Source of the DNA: UBA6522 sp965204155 | GTDB taxonomy: Bacteria > Pseudomonadota > Gammaproteobacteria > Steroidobacterales > Rariloculaceae | Direction of reading: 5' to 3' | NCBI GenBank assembly: GCA_965204155.1 | Contig: OZ241971.1 | Location: 2,790,001-2,854,000 of the forward strand | Length of the DNA: 64,000 nt | Shown: positions 47,155 through 55,530 of the stretch, piece after piece | How the letters are laid out: each line of letters starts with the position of its first letter | Numbering within the stretch: the first letter of the stretch is position 1 | Notes under the pieces: model-generated | Database searches by the model: none | What the model saw: the letters and a program-made list of their open reading frames with translations, nothing else | Told to the model about the DNA's origin: nothing | Translations under genes and position numbers: made by a program

Positions 47155-48591
47155 TTACGGACTGACGTAAGCCGTCTTTACGCTTGTGTAGAACTCCGCA
47201 GCGTAGCTGCCTTGTTCGCGGGCTCCGTAGCTGGACGCCTTGATGCCGCCAAAGGGCACATGGTAATCCACGCCCGCCGTGGGCAGGTTGACCATGACCA
47301 TGCCGGCCCTGCTGGCCTGCTTGTAGCGCTCCGCTGCGGCCATGGACCGGGTGCAGATGCCCGTGGAAAGCCCAAAGTCCGTATCGTTTGCAACGGCAGC
47401 GGCTTCGTCCTCGTCGGCCACCCTGATTACCGTTGCAACCGGGCCGAAGATTTCCTCGCGATTGATCCGCATGTCGTTGTGGGTGCCGACGAATAACGCC
47501 GGCGACAGGTAGTAGCCGGGCGTCTTCCTTTCGACTGGTTCGCCGCCCGTTACCAACGTGGCGCCTTCCCTCTTGCCGATACCGATGTAGTCGACGTCCT
47601 GATCGTACTGGACCTGGTCCACCACCGGGCCGATTTGCGTGGTTTCCTCGATGGCGTTGCCGACCCTCAGCGACCGCGTGGCGTCGATCATCGCGTCCAC
47701 GAACCGGTCGTGAATGGCGTCCTCGACAATGAGCCGCGAGGACGCCGTGCAGCGCTGGCCGGTGGAATAGAACGCCCCGTTGACGGCGCAGTCTACCGCG
47801 ATGTCGATGTCGGCGTCGTTCAGGACCACCAATGGATTCTTGCCGCCCATTTCCAACTGGAACTTTGCGCCCCTGGCGGCGCAGGCGGTGGCGACGCGGT
47901 GTCCGGTCTCCACGGATCCGGTAAAGCTGACGGCACGGATCCGGGGGTCCTCCAGCAGGGCATTTCCGACGATGGAACCCGGACCCATGGCCAGGTTGAA
48001 TACGCCCTTCGGCAGGCCGGCGCGGCTGATGATGTCGGCCAGCGCCCAGGCGCTTCCCGGTACCAGGCTGGCCGGCTTGAAGATCACGCAGTTCCCGAAC
48101 GCCAGCGCGGGCGCAATCTTCCAGGCCGGTATGGCGATCGGAAAGTTCCAGGGGGTGACGATGCCGACCACTCCCACCGGTTCCCGCGTGATCTCGACAT
48201 TGATGCCTGGCCGGACCGAGGGCACCAATTCGCCGGTGAGTCGCAATGCTTCGCCGGCGAAGAACTTGAAAATCTGCCCGGCGCGGGCGGCTTCCCCGAT
48301 CGCTTCGGGCAGCGTCTTGCCCTCTTCCCGGGCCAGCAGGCGGCCGAGTTCCACCTTGCGGGCAAGAATCTCGGTGCCGATCGTGTCGAGGATATCGAAC
48401 CGCTGCTGGATACCGCTCCCGGACCAGCCGGGGAAAGCTTCTGCGGCCGCGCTGATCGCGCGCTCGGTATCCGATGCATCCGCCAGGGAATACTCTCCGA
48501 CCACTTCGTCGGTATTCGAGGGGTTGATGTTCCGACAGGTCTCGGAGGACGCACGCCACTCCCCCGCGATAAAGTTCTGATGTACCGACAT
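47155..48591 (-). CDS. aldehyde dehydrogenase, likely 2-oxoglutarate semialdehyde type
   Basis: 478 aa, cytosolic NAD(P)-dependent aldehyde dehydrogenase. Catalytic residues are Asn149 (TPWNFP), Glu247 (LEMGGKNP) and Cys281 (GQRCTASS). The C-terminus AREQGSYAAEFYTSVKTAY resembles alpha-ketoglutaric semialdehyde dehydrogenases, which finish hydroxyproline, glucarate and arabinose degradation. It is first in the operon with the Tat subunit and GMC oxidoreductase and divergent from a hydroxyproline-epimerase-like gene. Both a hydroxyproline route and a sugar-acid route fit; the epimerase neighbours favour the first. Promoter and operator are visible upstream. Confidence 0.9.
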   Translation of the reverse strand: MSVHQNFIAGEWRASSETCRNINPSNTDEVVGEYSLADASDTERAISAAAEAFPGWSGSGIQQRFDILDTIGTEILARKVELGRLLAREEGKTLPEAIGEAARAGQIFKFFAGEALRLTGELVPSVRPGINVEITREPVGVVGIVTPWNFPIAIPAWKIAPALAFGNCVIFKPASLVPGSAWALADIISRAGLPKGVFNLAMGPGSIVGNALLEDPRIRAVSFTGSVETGHRVATACAARGAKFQLEMGGKNPLVVLNDADIDIAVDCAVNGAFYSTGQRCTASSRLIVEDAIHDRFVDAMIDATRSLRVGNAIEETTQIGPVVDQVQYDQDVDYIGIGKREGATLVTGGEPVERKTPGYYLSPALFVGTHNDMRINREEIFGPVATVIRVADEDEAAAVANDTDFGLSTGICTRSMAAAERYKQASRAGMVMVNLPTAGVDYHVPFGGIKASSYGAREQGSYAAEFYTSVKTAYVSP

Positions 48592-48690
48592 GTGCTCTCC
48601 GGTTTCTCGTCAATGATGGCAGGGCCGGCCTTTCCTATCGAGGCCCCTGAACGACGGAGCCCGAACCAGGGCGGTCAAGCTCCCTTGGTG

Positions 48691-48703
48691 GCATACTGTA
48701 TAC
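48691..48703. promoter_or_regulatory. candidate operator GCATA-CTG-TATAC
   Basis: One mismatch from the palindrome at 8896. It overlaps the -10 of the aldehyde dehydrogenase promoter, and a second inverted pair (TATAC-N7-GTATA, 48699-48715) lies beside it. It is in the 157-bp divergent gap with the epimerase-like gene, whose operon also encodes the GntR/FCD regulator, which makes autoregulation plausible. Confidence 0.55.
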
Positions 48704-48725
48704 GATTTTAGTATATTCGAGTCAA
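48697..48725 (-). promoter_or_regulatory. sigma70-type promoter for the aldehyde dehydrogenase operon
   Basis: Minus-strand -35 TTGACT (48725-48720) and -10 TATACA (48702-48697) with a 17-bp spacer, about 106 bp before the start codon. The -10 lies within the candidate operator, the same geometry as at the SDR promoter. Confidence 0.55.
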
Positions 48726-48748
48726 CGATCCGCCACCGATCAGGTGCC

Positions 48749-49783
48749 ATGGCCAACCGTTCCCTGCGTAGTATCCGAACGGTTGATTCCCATACCGAGG
48801 GTAACCCGACACGGGTCATTGTGGACGGCGTTCCGGTGCCTCCCGGGGGCAATCTTCTGGAGCGACGCGACTGGCTCAAGGCCAACGATGACGGCATGCG
48901 GCGACTGGTCAATTTCGAGCCGCGCGGCTCGGGACTGATGTGTTCCGTGCTGCTGCTTCCGCCCGATTCCCCGGAAGCGGATTTTGCCGCCATCATCATG
49001 GAACAGGACGAGTACGTGCCCATGTGCGGCCATTGCATCATCGGCGCGGCAACCACCGTCGTCGCCGAGGGAATGGTCTCCGTCGCCGAACCGGTCACCA
49101 CCGTACGCTTCGATACGCCGGCGGGCCCGGTTGCCTGTGGCGTGCGCGTCGAGTCCGGGAATATCGGCTCGGTCAGTTTCGAGAACGTCGAGAGTTTTCT
49201 GTTGGTGGAACGCGCTCCGATAGACGTTAAGGGATTCGGCAGGATCGAGGTCGACGTGGCCTACGGCGGCGACCTGTACGCTCTTGTCGACGGAGATGCG
49301 CTTGGACTGGACCTGGGCATCCACAACGACGGTACGCTCATAGACGCGTGGCTCAGGATTCGGGCCGCCGTTGGCGAACAGGTGGAAACCATCCACCCGG
49401 ACGATCCATCCATCAATCGCTGCTACCAGGTGTTGTTCACGTCCAGCCGCAAGACGGTTGGCGACTACCGGCACACTGTACTGGTGCCTCCGGGCACCCT
49501 CGACCGTTCGCCCTGCGGCACGGGCACCAGTGCCCGGGTGGCGATGCTGTACCGGCGCGGTGAGGTCGGCCTGAACGAGCCGAAGCGGTTCGAGGGGCCC
49601 CTGGGAACCTGTTTCGTCGGCGAGGCGGTCGCCAGCGAGGTGCGCAACGGTATCACTTTCGTCAGGCCGCGCATCACGGGCCGTGCCTACATCACCGGCT
49701 ACCATCAGTTCGTACTGGACCCGGCCGACCCGTTACCGGAGGGTTACCGTGTCGGCCCGGCGCCCCGGGACCTTTCGCAATGA
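48749..49783 (+). CDS. proline racemase / 4-hydroxyproline epimerase family, Cys-Cys type
   Basis: 344 aa, cytosolic, cofactor-independent. Both catalytic cysteines of two-base racemases are present: Cys93 (PMCGHC) and Cys255 (DRSPCGTGTSAR). The Cys-Cys pair is shared by proline racemase and 4-hydroxyproline 2-epimerase, while 3-hydroxyproline dehydratases have Thr at the second site. The N-terminus (RTVDSHTEGNPTRV) is typical. It starts a rightward operon: the next gene, a secreted unknown protein, overlaps its stop. Given the divergent KGSA-type dehydrogenase, epimerisation of trans-4-hydroxy-L-proline is the best guess. Confidence 0.9.
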   Translation: MANRSLRSIRTVDSHTEGNPTRVIVDGVPVPPGGNLLERRDWLKANDDGMRRLVNFEPRGSGLMCSVLLLPPDSPEADFAAIIMEQDEYVPMCGHCIIGAATTVVAEGMVSVAEPVTTVRFDTPAGPVACGVRVESGNIGSVSFENVESFLLVERAPIDVKGFGRIEVDVAYGGDLYALVDGDALGLDLGIHNDGTLIDAWLRIRAAVGEQVETIHPDDPSINRCYQVLFTSSRKTVGDYRHTVLVPPGTLDRSPCGTGTSARVAMLYRRGEVGLNEPKRFEGPLGTCFVGEAVASEVRNGITFVRPRITGRAYITGYHQFVLDPADPLPEGYRVGPAPRDLSQ

Positions 49784-50670
49784 TGACGCTATCGAAAAGC
49801 ACTCTCTGCGCAGTCGCACTCGGGCTGGCCAGCGCATCCTCCGTTTCGCAGGTCGTGACCCCGGAATCCCACCTTGGCGGCTGCATACTCCGGCAACCCG
49901 TGAATGACCGGCCCGCCGATCCCTATCTCGTAACTGACGTGATGCTCACGGACGAATATCCGCCCTTCGTCAAGAAACTGTCAGCCTACGGACTGACGCT
50001 GGTCGCGCGAGAGGACATCTCCGATGACTTCATGCGCCTGGTCGGCAGGACGATCGTCGAGATTTTTCCCCGGGGGCCAGAGATGGACACGGCCAGGCAG
50101 GCCGAAGTTCTGGCCTATCACCACATGTACGGCGCAGTGATCCCTGTACCCTTGGGCCGGGACTTCAGTTTCATGGAAAATAACGCGGACGATTGGGCCC
50201 GGATTGAATCCGAAAACTCGGTCTGCGACATCATCATGCAGGACGTGCCCGGCCAGGTCATGGAAGTCGTGGAACACATCCTTCACTATGTCACCGACGT
50301 CGGCCTCCACTACGCGTACCCGGACCAATGGGGGATTGATCGGGATTCCGTTCTCGTTCAGGGCATGCGGGATGCAGTGGATAGGGGCTATTATGTGATC
50401 TCTCAATATTCGGATATCGACGAATTGGAAGTAAGAGAACGCGTCCTGGTACAGGAGTTCGCCTATTGGGTCATAACGACCGCCTGGAATCTCCAGGAAG
50501 ACTACGGCCCCAGGGAGGTCGAATGGCAGGTCATCGACCGGAACGATCTCAGGGCCAAGCTGCCGGAAATGGACGCGCTGATGGAACGGACAGTCGACCG
50601 GATCATGGTTGCGCCAAGCCGCCGGACCCTGGAGGAAATCGGACCGACCAGGGCCGGGGAATCCGATTGA
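49780..50670 (+). CDS. exported protein of unknown function
   Basis: 296 aa. The ATG at 49780 overlaps the epimerase stop; a second ATG follows at once. A signal-like N-terminus (about 1-24, ALGLASASSVSQ) suggests export. I do not recognise the family. The middle contains a His cluster (AYHHMYG at 113-119 and EHILHYVTDVGLHYAY at 165-180) that could bind a metal; acidic and aromatic residues are abundant and there are no repeats or internal helices. Its tight coupling to the epimerase gene on one side and closeness to the GntR gene (40 bp) on the other make a role in the same pathway likely, but its nature is unknown. Confidence 0.75.
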   Translation: MMTLSKSTLCAVALGLASASSVSQVVTPESHLGGCILRQPVNDRPADPYLVTDVMLTDEYPPFVKKLSAYGLTLVAREDISDDFMRLVGRTIVEIFPRGPEMDTARQAEVLAYHHMYGAVIPVPLGRDFSFMENNADDWARIESENSVCDIIMQDVPGQVMEVVEHILHYVTDVGLHYAYPDQWGIDRDSVLVQGMRDAVDRGYYVISQYSDIDELEVRERVLVQEFAYWVITTAWNLQEDYGPREVEWQVIDRNDLRAKLPEMDALMERTVDRIMVAPSRRTLEEIGPTRAGESD

Positions 50671-50710
50671 GCATCCGACCCCCAAACTCTGAGTGCGTGC
50701 GAAACCAACC

Positions 50711-51364
50711 ATGATTACCCGGAAAACCGTCACTTCCTCCGTAGTGGACATACTGCGCGAGAAGATCATCTCCCATGAAATCGAAGCGGGTACGCCGTTG
50801 CGGCAGAACGCGCTGGCGGACGAACTCAACGTCAGCCGAATTCCGGTGCGCGAGGCCCTGCTGCAACTGGAGGCCGAAGGCCTGGTCGAGTTCGCCCCCC
50901 ACCGGGGCGCGGTGGCAACCCGTATTTCCGTCGATGAAGTCAACGAGTTGTTCGGCCTGCGGGCCATTCTCGAGTGCGATGCATTGGGGTACGCGCTGGC
51001 CAAGATTACCGATGAAGACCTCGAGATCGCGCAACTGGTTCTCAAGGAATTCGACGAGCTGCTGAAGCCCGGCGCGGACAGGTTCACCTGGGGCGCCCTG
51101 AACTGGAAGTTTCACAGAAGCCTTTACCTGCCGTCGGGAAGGAAGCGAACGCTGGGCCTGATCCGCCAACTGCATACCAACTGCGACCGGTATCTTCGTA
51201 TACAGATTCAGCTTGTTGCCGATTTCTCCAGGGCCGAAGAAGAGCATCACGAACTGTTGCGCCTGTGTTGGGCGCGGGACAAGCGCGGAGCCAAGAAGCT
51301 GCTGAAGACGCATATCCTGACCACGGGCAGGGGACTCATTCGCGCGTTCAAACCTGTCGCCTGA
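50711..51364 (+). CDS. GntR-family transcriptional regulator, FCD (FadR) subfamily
   Basis: 217 aa from ATG 50711. The N-terminal winged helix (residues about 5-70) shows the GntR signature LRQNALADELNVSRIPVREALLQLEAEGLV. The C-terminal all-helical FCD effector domain includes ELFGLRAILECDALGYAL, NWKFHRSLY and EEHHELLRLCWARD, where Asp/His residues usually bind a metal and a carboxylate effector. Regulators of this kind control hydroxyproline, sugar-acid and lactate catabolism. Here it lies between two epimerase-like genes. Five TA-rich palindromes in the window are candidate targets. Confidence 0.92.
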   Translation: MITRKTVTSSVVDILREKIISHEIEAGTPLRQNALADELNVSRIPVREALLQLEAEGLVEFAPHRGAVATRISVDEVNELFGLRAILECDALGYALAKITDEDLEIAQLVLKEFDELLKPGADRFTWGALNWKFHRSLYLPSGRKRTLGLIRQLHTNCDRYLRIQIQLVADFSRAEEEHHELLRLCWARDKRGAKKLLKTHILTTGRGLIRAFKPVA

Positions 51365-51366
51365 GC

Positions 51367-52386
51367 ATGGATACCGGCAACTTGAGACCGATGTCCGACT
51401 GCATGGGGCGGAAGAACGTCTCGGCTAACGTGGCAGATCGACCGCCGCCGTTTCCCGGCCGGCGGCGTTGCTTCGGATCAAGATCACTGTTGCCCTGCAC
51501 GGCAGCGCTCGTTGCAGCGCTGTCCCTCTCGGTGGGTGCTCCTGCCGCCGGCCAGGACCAGAGACATGAATTCGCATATACCGTATTTTCGGACGCCGGG
51601 CCGGAGATCTGGGTGGTGTACGACGATGGCTCCGAGAACAGGAGACTGGGTCCGGGAGGGGAAGCGGCTTGGTCGCCGGACGGCGAGCGCCTGGCGTTCA
51701 CGCTCGAGGTGGACGGCAACAACGACATCTACATCATGAGCGCGGTGGACGGAAGCGGCCTGACGAGGCTGACCACCCATCCGGCCGACGATCACGGCGC
51801 CTCCTGGTCGCCCGACGGCTCCATGATCGCGTTCAACTCCAACCGCAGCGGCAGCGACCAGATCTGGCGCCGAAATGTGGAAGAGGGTACCTGGGGTGCC
51901 TACCTGGTCCAGTTGACCCAGGACACCTATCATGGTCGCGTGAACAACTTCCTCTCCTGGTCCCCGGATGGACGCTGGATTGCATTCGAGGCCGACCGCG
52001 ACCGGGACGATCCGGAAATCTACCTGGCGAACGCCGTGGACGGCACCAATCAACAACGACTGACGTTCACGCGCGCACTCGATGAAGTGCCCTCCTGGTC
52101 CCCGGACGGGACACGGATACTCTTTTCGTCGGACATGCATGGCGAACCGCTGAGCAGAAACTACGACATCTACATCATGAACATGGACGGATCGGGCCAG
52201 GTGCGGCTGACAAACACGCCCGGCGCCGCGTCCTATCCCACAATGTCGCCGGACGGACAGAAAATCGCCTACTCCTACAGTGAAGATGGCGGAGAATCAT
52301 CGCGGATAATGATCATGAATGCGGACGGCAGCGGGCAGGAAGTGCTGGTCGGGAACGGCAGCATTCCCAGGTTTGCGCCCAGATAG
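51367..52386 (+). CDS. exported PD40/TolB-like beta-propeller protein
   Basis: 339 aa from ATG 51367, 2 bp after the regulator stop; ATG 51403 is also possible. A basic region then a hydrophobic stretch (LVAALSLSVGAPAAGQ) form a signal peptide ending near residue 62. Six WSPDG-type blades follow (AAWSPDGERLAF, ASWSPDGSMIAF, LSWSPDGRWIAF, PSWSPDGTRILF, PTMSPDGQKIAY), the PD40 repeat also found in the S9 peptidase propellers. There is no peptidase domain. It may be a periplasmic binding or scaffold protein; true TolB of the Tol-Pal system is unlikely because no tol/pal genes are near. Confidence 0.85.
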   Translation: MDTGNLRPMSDCMGRKNVSANVADRPPPFPGRRRCFGSRSLLPCTAALVAALSLSVGAPAAGQDQRHEFAYTVFSDAGPEIWVVYDDGSENRRLGPGGEAAWSPDGERLAFTLEVDGNNDIYIMSAVDGSGLTRLTTHPADDHGASWSPDGSMIAFNSNRSGSDQIWRRNVEEGTWGAYLVQLTQDTYHGRVNNFLSWSPDGRWIAFEADRDRDDPEIYLANAVDGTNQQRLTFTRALDEVPSWSPDGTRILFSSDMHGEPLSRNYDIYIMNMDGSGQVRLTNTPGAASYPTMSPDGQKIAYSYSEDGGESSRIMIMNADGSGQEVLVGNGSIPRFAPR

Positions 52387-52507
52387 CAATCGTGGCCCGC
52401 AACCCGGCGACCTTTCTCATGTGGCGGACTCCCGCCCGGAGGGTCCATTTCTCTGTCCTCGCAGTCGGCAAGACTGAACCAACGCGGGCGCAAACTCGGA
52501 CCGACCA

Positions 52508-53566
52508 TTGAAGATCGAACAATACAGGCGCAAGCGTTCCGGCCTCCGCCGAACGGTTCGAACGGTGGACTCCCATACGGAAGGGAATCCCACCCGGGTG
52601 ATCATGGAAGGCGTGCCGGTGCCTCCCGGTGAAACCCTGCTCGACAAACAGCGGTGGCTGGCCGACCACGATGACGCGCTGCGAAAGATCCTGTGTTTCG
52701 AACCGCGCGGCGGCGGGCTCATGTGTTCCGTGCTGCTGATGCCGCCTCTGGACGCGGACTGCAACTTTTCCGTCATCATCATGGAACAGGAAGGCTACGT
52801 TCCCATGAGCGGGCATTGCATCATCGGCGCCGCAACTACGGTCGTGGAGACCGGCCTGGTACCGGCGCAGTCGCCGGTGACGGTCGTCAGGTTCAATACC
52901 CCAGCCGGGCAGGTGACCTGCCATGTGGACTGGGACGGCGCGGCAGCCACGTCCGTGACATTCGATAACGTGGACAGCTTCCTGCACCGCAGCGGCGCGT
53001 CCATCGAAGTCGAGGGGTTCGGGCAAGTCGAAGCCGACATCGCCTTTGGTGGCGACTACTATGCCATCGTCGATGCCGACGGGCTGAATCTGCAACTTCG
53101 CCCCGACAGGGATGGGGAGTTGATCTCAGCGTACGTGGCGATTCGCAAGGCGATCGCTGCGCAACTCGACATCGTGCATCCGGAGCAACCGCATATCAAC
53201 CAGTGCTACCAGCTTCAGTTCACATCCAGCGAGACCCGCACCGGCGACTACAAGCAGACGATACTGTCGCCACCGGGCGCCATCGACCGGTCCCCCTGCG
53301 GCACGGGAACGAGCGCGCGGCTCGCGTGCCTCTACAGCCGGGGTGAGATCGGCCTCAACGAGCCGAAGCGTTTCGAGGGCGTGCTGGGTACCTGCTTCAC
53401 CGGCCAGGTCACGAAGGCGGGGGCCAGGAACGGCATCACCTACGTGACCCCGAGAGTTACCGGCAGTGCCTTCATTACCGGTTACAACCGGTTTGTATTG
53501 TATGAAGACGATCCTTTTCCAAATGGATTCCGGCTGGGTCCCGTGCCGGGCGAACAGCCCGATTGA
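52508..53566 (+). CDS. proline racemase / hydroxyproline epimerase family, Ser-Cys type
   Basis: 352 aa from TTG 52508. It is a paralogue of the protein at 48749-49783 (same RTVDSHTEGNPTRVI start and many shared blocks). The second catalytic Cys is kept (Cys264, DRSPCGTGTSAR), but the first is Ser101 (PMSGHC, codon AGC where the paralogue has TGC). Ser-Cys members of this superfamily are known and can retain hydroxyproline epimerase activity, sometimes with side activity on 3-hydroxyproline; here the activity is open. It precedes the CocE/S15-type gene by 25 bp. Two non-identical paralogues around one regulator suggest different substrates. Confidence 0.9.
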   Translation: MKIEQYRRKRSGLRRTVRTVDSHTEGNPTRVIMEGVPVPPGETLLDKQRWLADHDDALRKILCFEPRGGGLMCSVLLMPPLDADCNFSVIIMEQEGYVPMSGHCIIGAATTVVETGLVPAQSPVTVVRFNTPAGQVTCHVDWDGAAATSVTFDNVDSFLHRSGASIEVEGFGQVEADIAFGGDYYAIVDADGLNLQLRPDRDGELISAYVAIRKAIAAQLDIVHPEQPHINQCYQLQFTSSETRTGDYKQTILSPPGAIDRSPCGTGTSARLACLYSRGEIGLNEPKRFEGVLGTCFTGQVTKAGARNGITYVTPRVTGSAFITGYNRFVLYEDDPFPNGFRLGPVPGEQPD

Positions 53567-53591
53567 TGCGTGACCGGCCCAGGAGGTAATC

Positions 53592-55487
53592 GTGTGCAGA
53601 CTTCCTTGTGCATTGACCATTTCGGCTCTTTTGCCGGGATTTCTCATGGCGAACTCTGATTCCCGGGCGCAGGAACTCCAACCCATTCCGCGGCCGGCAC
53701 CGGAGAACGGTTACCGGCTGGAGAAGAGCCGCATGGTGCCCATGCGGGACGGTGTGCGCCTGTCCACCGACCTCTATTTCCCCGACGTGGAAGACGAACA
53801 ACTCCCCGTCGTCCTGATTCGGACGCCCTACGACAAGAATGTGATGCGGGACAACCCCGGTGGCGACGCCCACATGTTCGCCTCCCACGGTTTCGTCGTC
53901 GCCACCCAGGACAGCCGCGGCAAGTTCGAGTCCGAAGGCATCTATTCGCCGCCCGCGGGTCACGAGGCCGAGGACGGCTACGACACGGTGGACTGGATCG
54001 CCAGGCAGCCCTGGTCCAACGGCCGGGTCGGCATGCACGGATGCTCCTATCCCGCCGAAGTACAGGCGGCGACGGCCCCGCTGAAGCATCCGAACCTCAC
54101 GACGATGATCCCCCGCAACGGCCCGATGATCGGCGCCGCCAACGGCCGGTACCGGTACTGGTCGGGGTTCAAGGGTGGCGTGCTGGATTTCGCGGCGGCG
54201 TTCCCGTGGTATTTCGAAACGGGCGTCAAGTACTCGTTCAAGCCGCCGCCGGGACTGCCGGACGAGATAGTCGACAGGATTCGCGAATTCTACGATCCCA
54301 CACCGTCGCGGCTGCCCCAGCCGGACTGGGAGCAACTCGTATGGACGCTGCCCCTGGTGGACATCATGAACAAGGCCGGCGCGCTGCCGAACGATTTCCA
54401 CGAACTCATCACCCGTGACTTCGGTGATCCCTGGTGGCACGACACCATGGGCTATTACGACGGCACCGAGACGATCGCGGTATCCGCCCTCCACGTGAGT
54501 TCCTGGTACGACATCAGCGTCGACGAGACGATCTTCGAGCACCACTACTTCCGGGAGAACGCCACCACGGATGCCGCCGCCAACGGCCAGTTCCTGATCT
54601 TGGCCCCGTCCACCCACTGCGCCTACGAGCAGGCCACGGAGAGAACGCTGGTCGGCGATCGCGATATCGGCGATGCGCGCCTGGATTTCTACAGAATCTA
54701 CCTGGACTGGTTCGACTACTGGCTCAAGGGCGTGGACAATGGCCTGATGGACACGCCGCGGGTCCGCTACTACACCATGGGACGCAACGAGTGGCGCTCC
54801 GCCGACCAGTGGCCGTTGCCCGAGGTTCAATACACGAACTACTATCTGAGGAGCGGTGGAGAAGCCAACAGCCGCCATGGCGACGGCTGGCTTTCCACCG
54901 AACCGCCCGGAGACGAACCGTCGGACTCCTTTGTCTACGACCCCGCAAACCCGGTGCCATCGACGGGCGGCCCCCGAGGCACAAGTTGGGGCACCAGGGC
55001 CGGCGCCGTGGACCAGGGGCGGGTCGAGTCCCGCCAGGACGTGCTGGTCTACACGACACCGCCACTGGAGGACGGCATCGAACTCACGGGCCCCATCACC
55101 GCGATCCTCTACGTGTCGTCATCGGCCCGGGATACGGACTTCACGGTCAAGCTCGTGGACGTTTACCCGGACGGCACGGCCTACAACATCCAGGGTTCGA
55201 TCCTGCGCGCCCGCTACCGGGAGGGGTTCACCAACAAGGTGTGGATGGAGGAAGGCGGCGTCTACGAACTGCGCATTGACGTCGACGCCACGAGCAACTG
55301 GTTCCCGCCGGGCCACCGGATCCGGGTCCAGGTTTCCAGCAGCAACTTCCCGCTCTACGAGCGCAACATGAACACCGGCGGCAACAACTTCGACGAGGTG
55401 GAATGGGTGATCGCGGAGAACACCGTGCATCACTCCGCCGACTATCCCTCGCGCCTGATTCTGCCGGCGATCCCCGGCGGAGATTGA
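53592..55487 (+). CDS. exported CocE/NonD-family (S15-like) hydrolase
   Basis: 631 aa. The GTG at 53592 has a strong AGGAGG 5 nt upstream and opens a signal peptide (LPCALTISALLPGFLMA). The alpha/beta hydrolase core has MRDGVRLSTDLYFP, the nucleophile elbow GMHGCSYPAE (Ser152; family consensus G-x-S-Y-x-G, here with Ala at the last position) and LAPSTHCAYE, which may hold the catalytic His. The C-terminal jelly-roll (DFTVKLVDVYPDGTAYNIQ, NWFPPGHRIRVQVSSSNFP) is typical. The family covers cocaine esterase, glutaryl-7-ACA acylase and X-Pro dipeptidyl-peptidases; peptide or N-acyl amide cleavage is likely. Confidence 0.9.
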   Translation: MCRLPCALTISALLPGFLMANSDSRAQELQPIPRPAPENGYRLEKSRMVPMRDGVRLSTDLYFPDVEDEQLPVVLIRTPYDKNVMRDNPGGDAHMFASHGFVVATQDSRGKFESEGIYSPPAGHEAEDGYDTVDWIARQPWSNGRVGMHGCSYPAEVQAATAPLKHPNLTTMIPRNGPMIGAANGRYRYWSGFKGGVLDFAAAFPWYFETGVKYSFKPPPGLPDEIVDRIREFYDPTPSRLPQPDWEQLVWTLPLVDIMNKAGALPNDFHELITRDFGDPWWHDTMGYYDGTETIAVSALHVSSWYDISVDETIFEHHYFRENATTDAAANGQFLILAPSTHCAYEQATERTLVGDRDIGDARLDFYRIYLDWFDYWLKGVDNGLMDTPRVRYYTMGRNEWRSADQWPLPEVQYTNYYLRSGGEANSRHGDGWLSTEPPGDEPSDSFVYDPANPVPSTGGPRGTSWGTRAGAVDQGRVESRQDVLVYTTPPLEDGIELTGPITAILYVSSSARDTDFTVKLVDVYPDGTAYNIQGSILRARYREGFTNKVWMEEGGVYELRIDVDATSNWFPPGHRIRVQVSSSNFPLYERNMNTGGNNFDEVEWVIAENTVHHSADYPSRLILPAIPGGD

Positions 55488-55530
55488 CGCGCTCGTCCGG
55501 GGTCGCCCCGAACAAACGCGATGGATGCCG

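Noticed and set aside
51367..52386. TolB of the Tol-Pal envelope system
   Set aside because: Only the PD40 repeats are shared; no tolQRA or pal genes are nearby and the gene is embedded in a catabolic operon.
55498..55510. Small CGGGG-TCG-CCCCG hairpin between convergent genes as a terminator
   Set aside because: The stem is only 5 bp and no U-tract follows on either strand.
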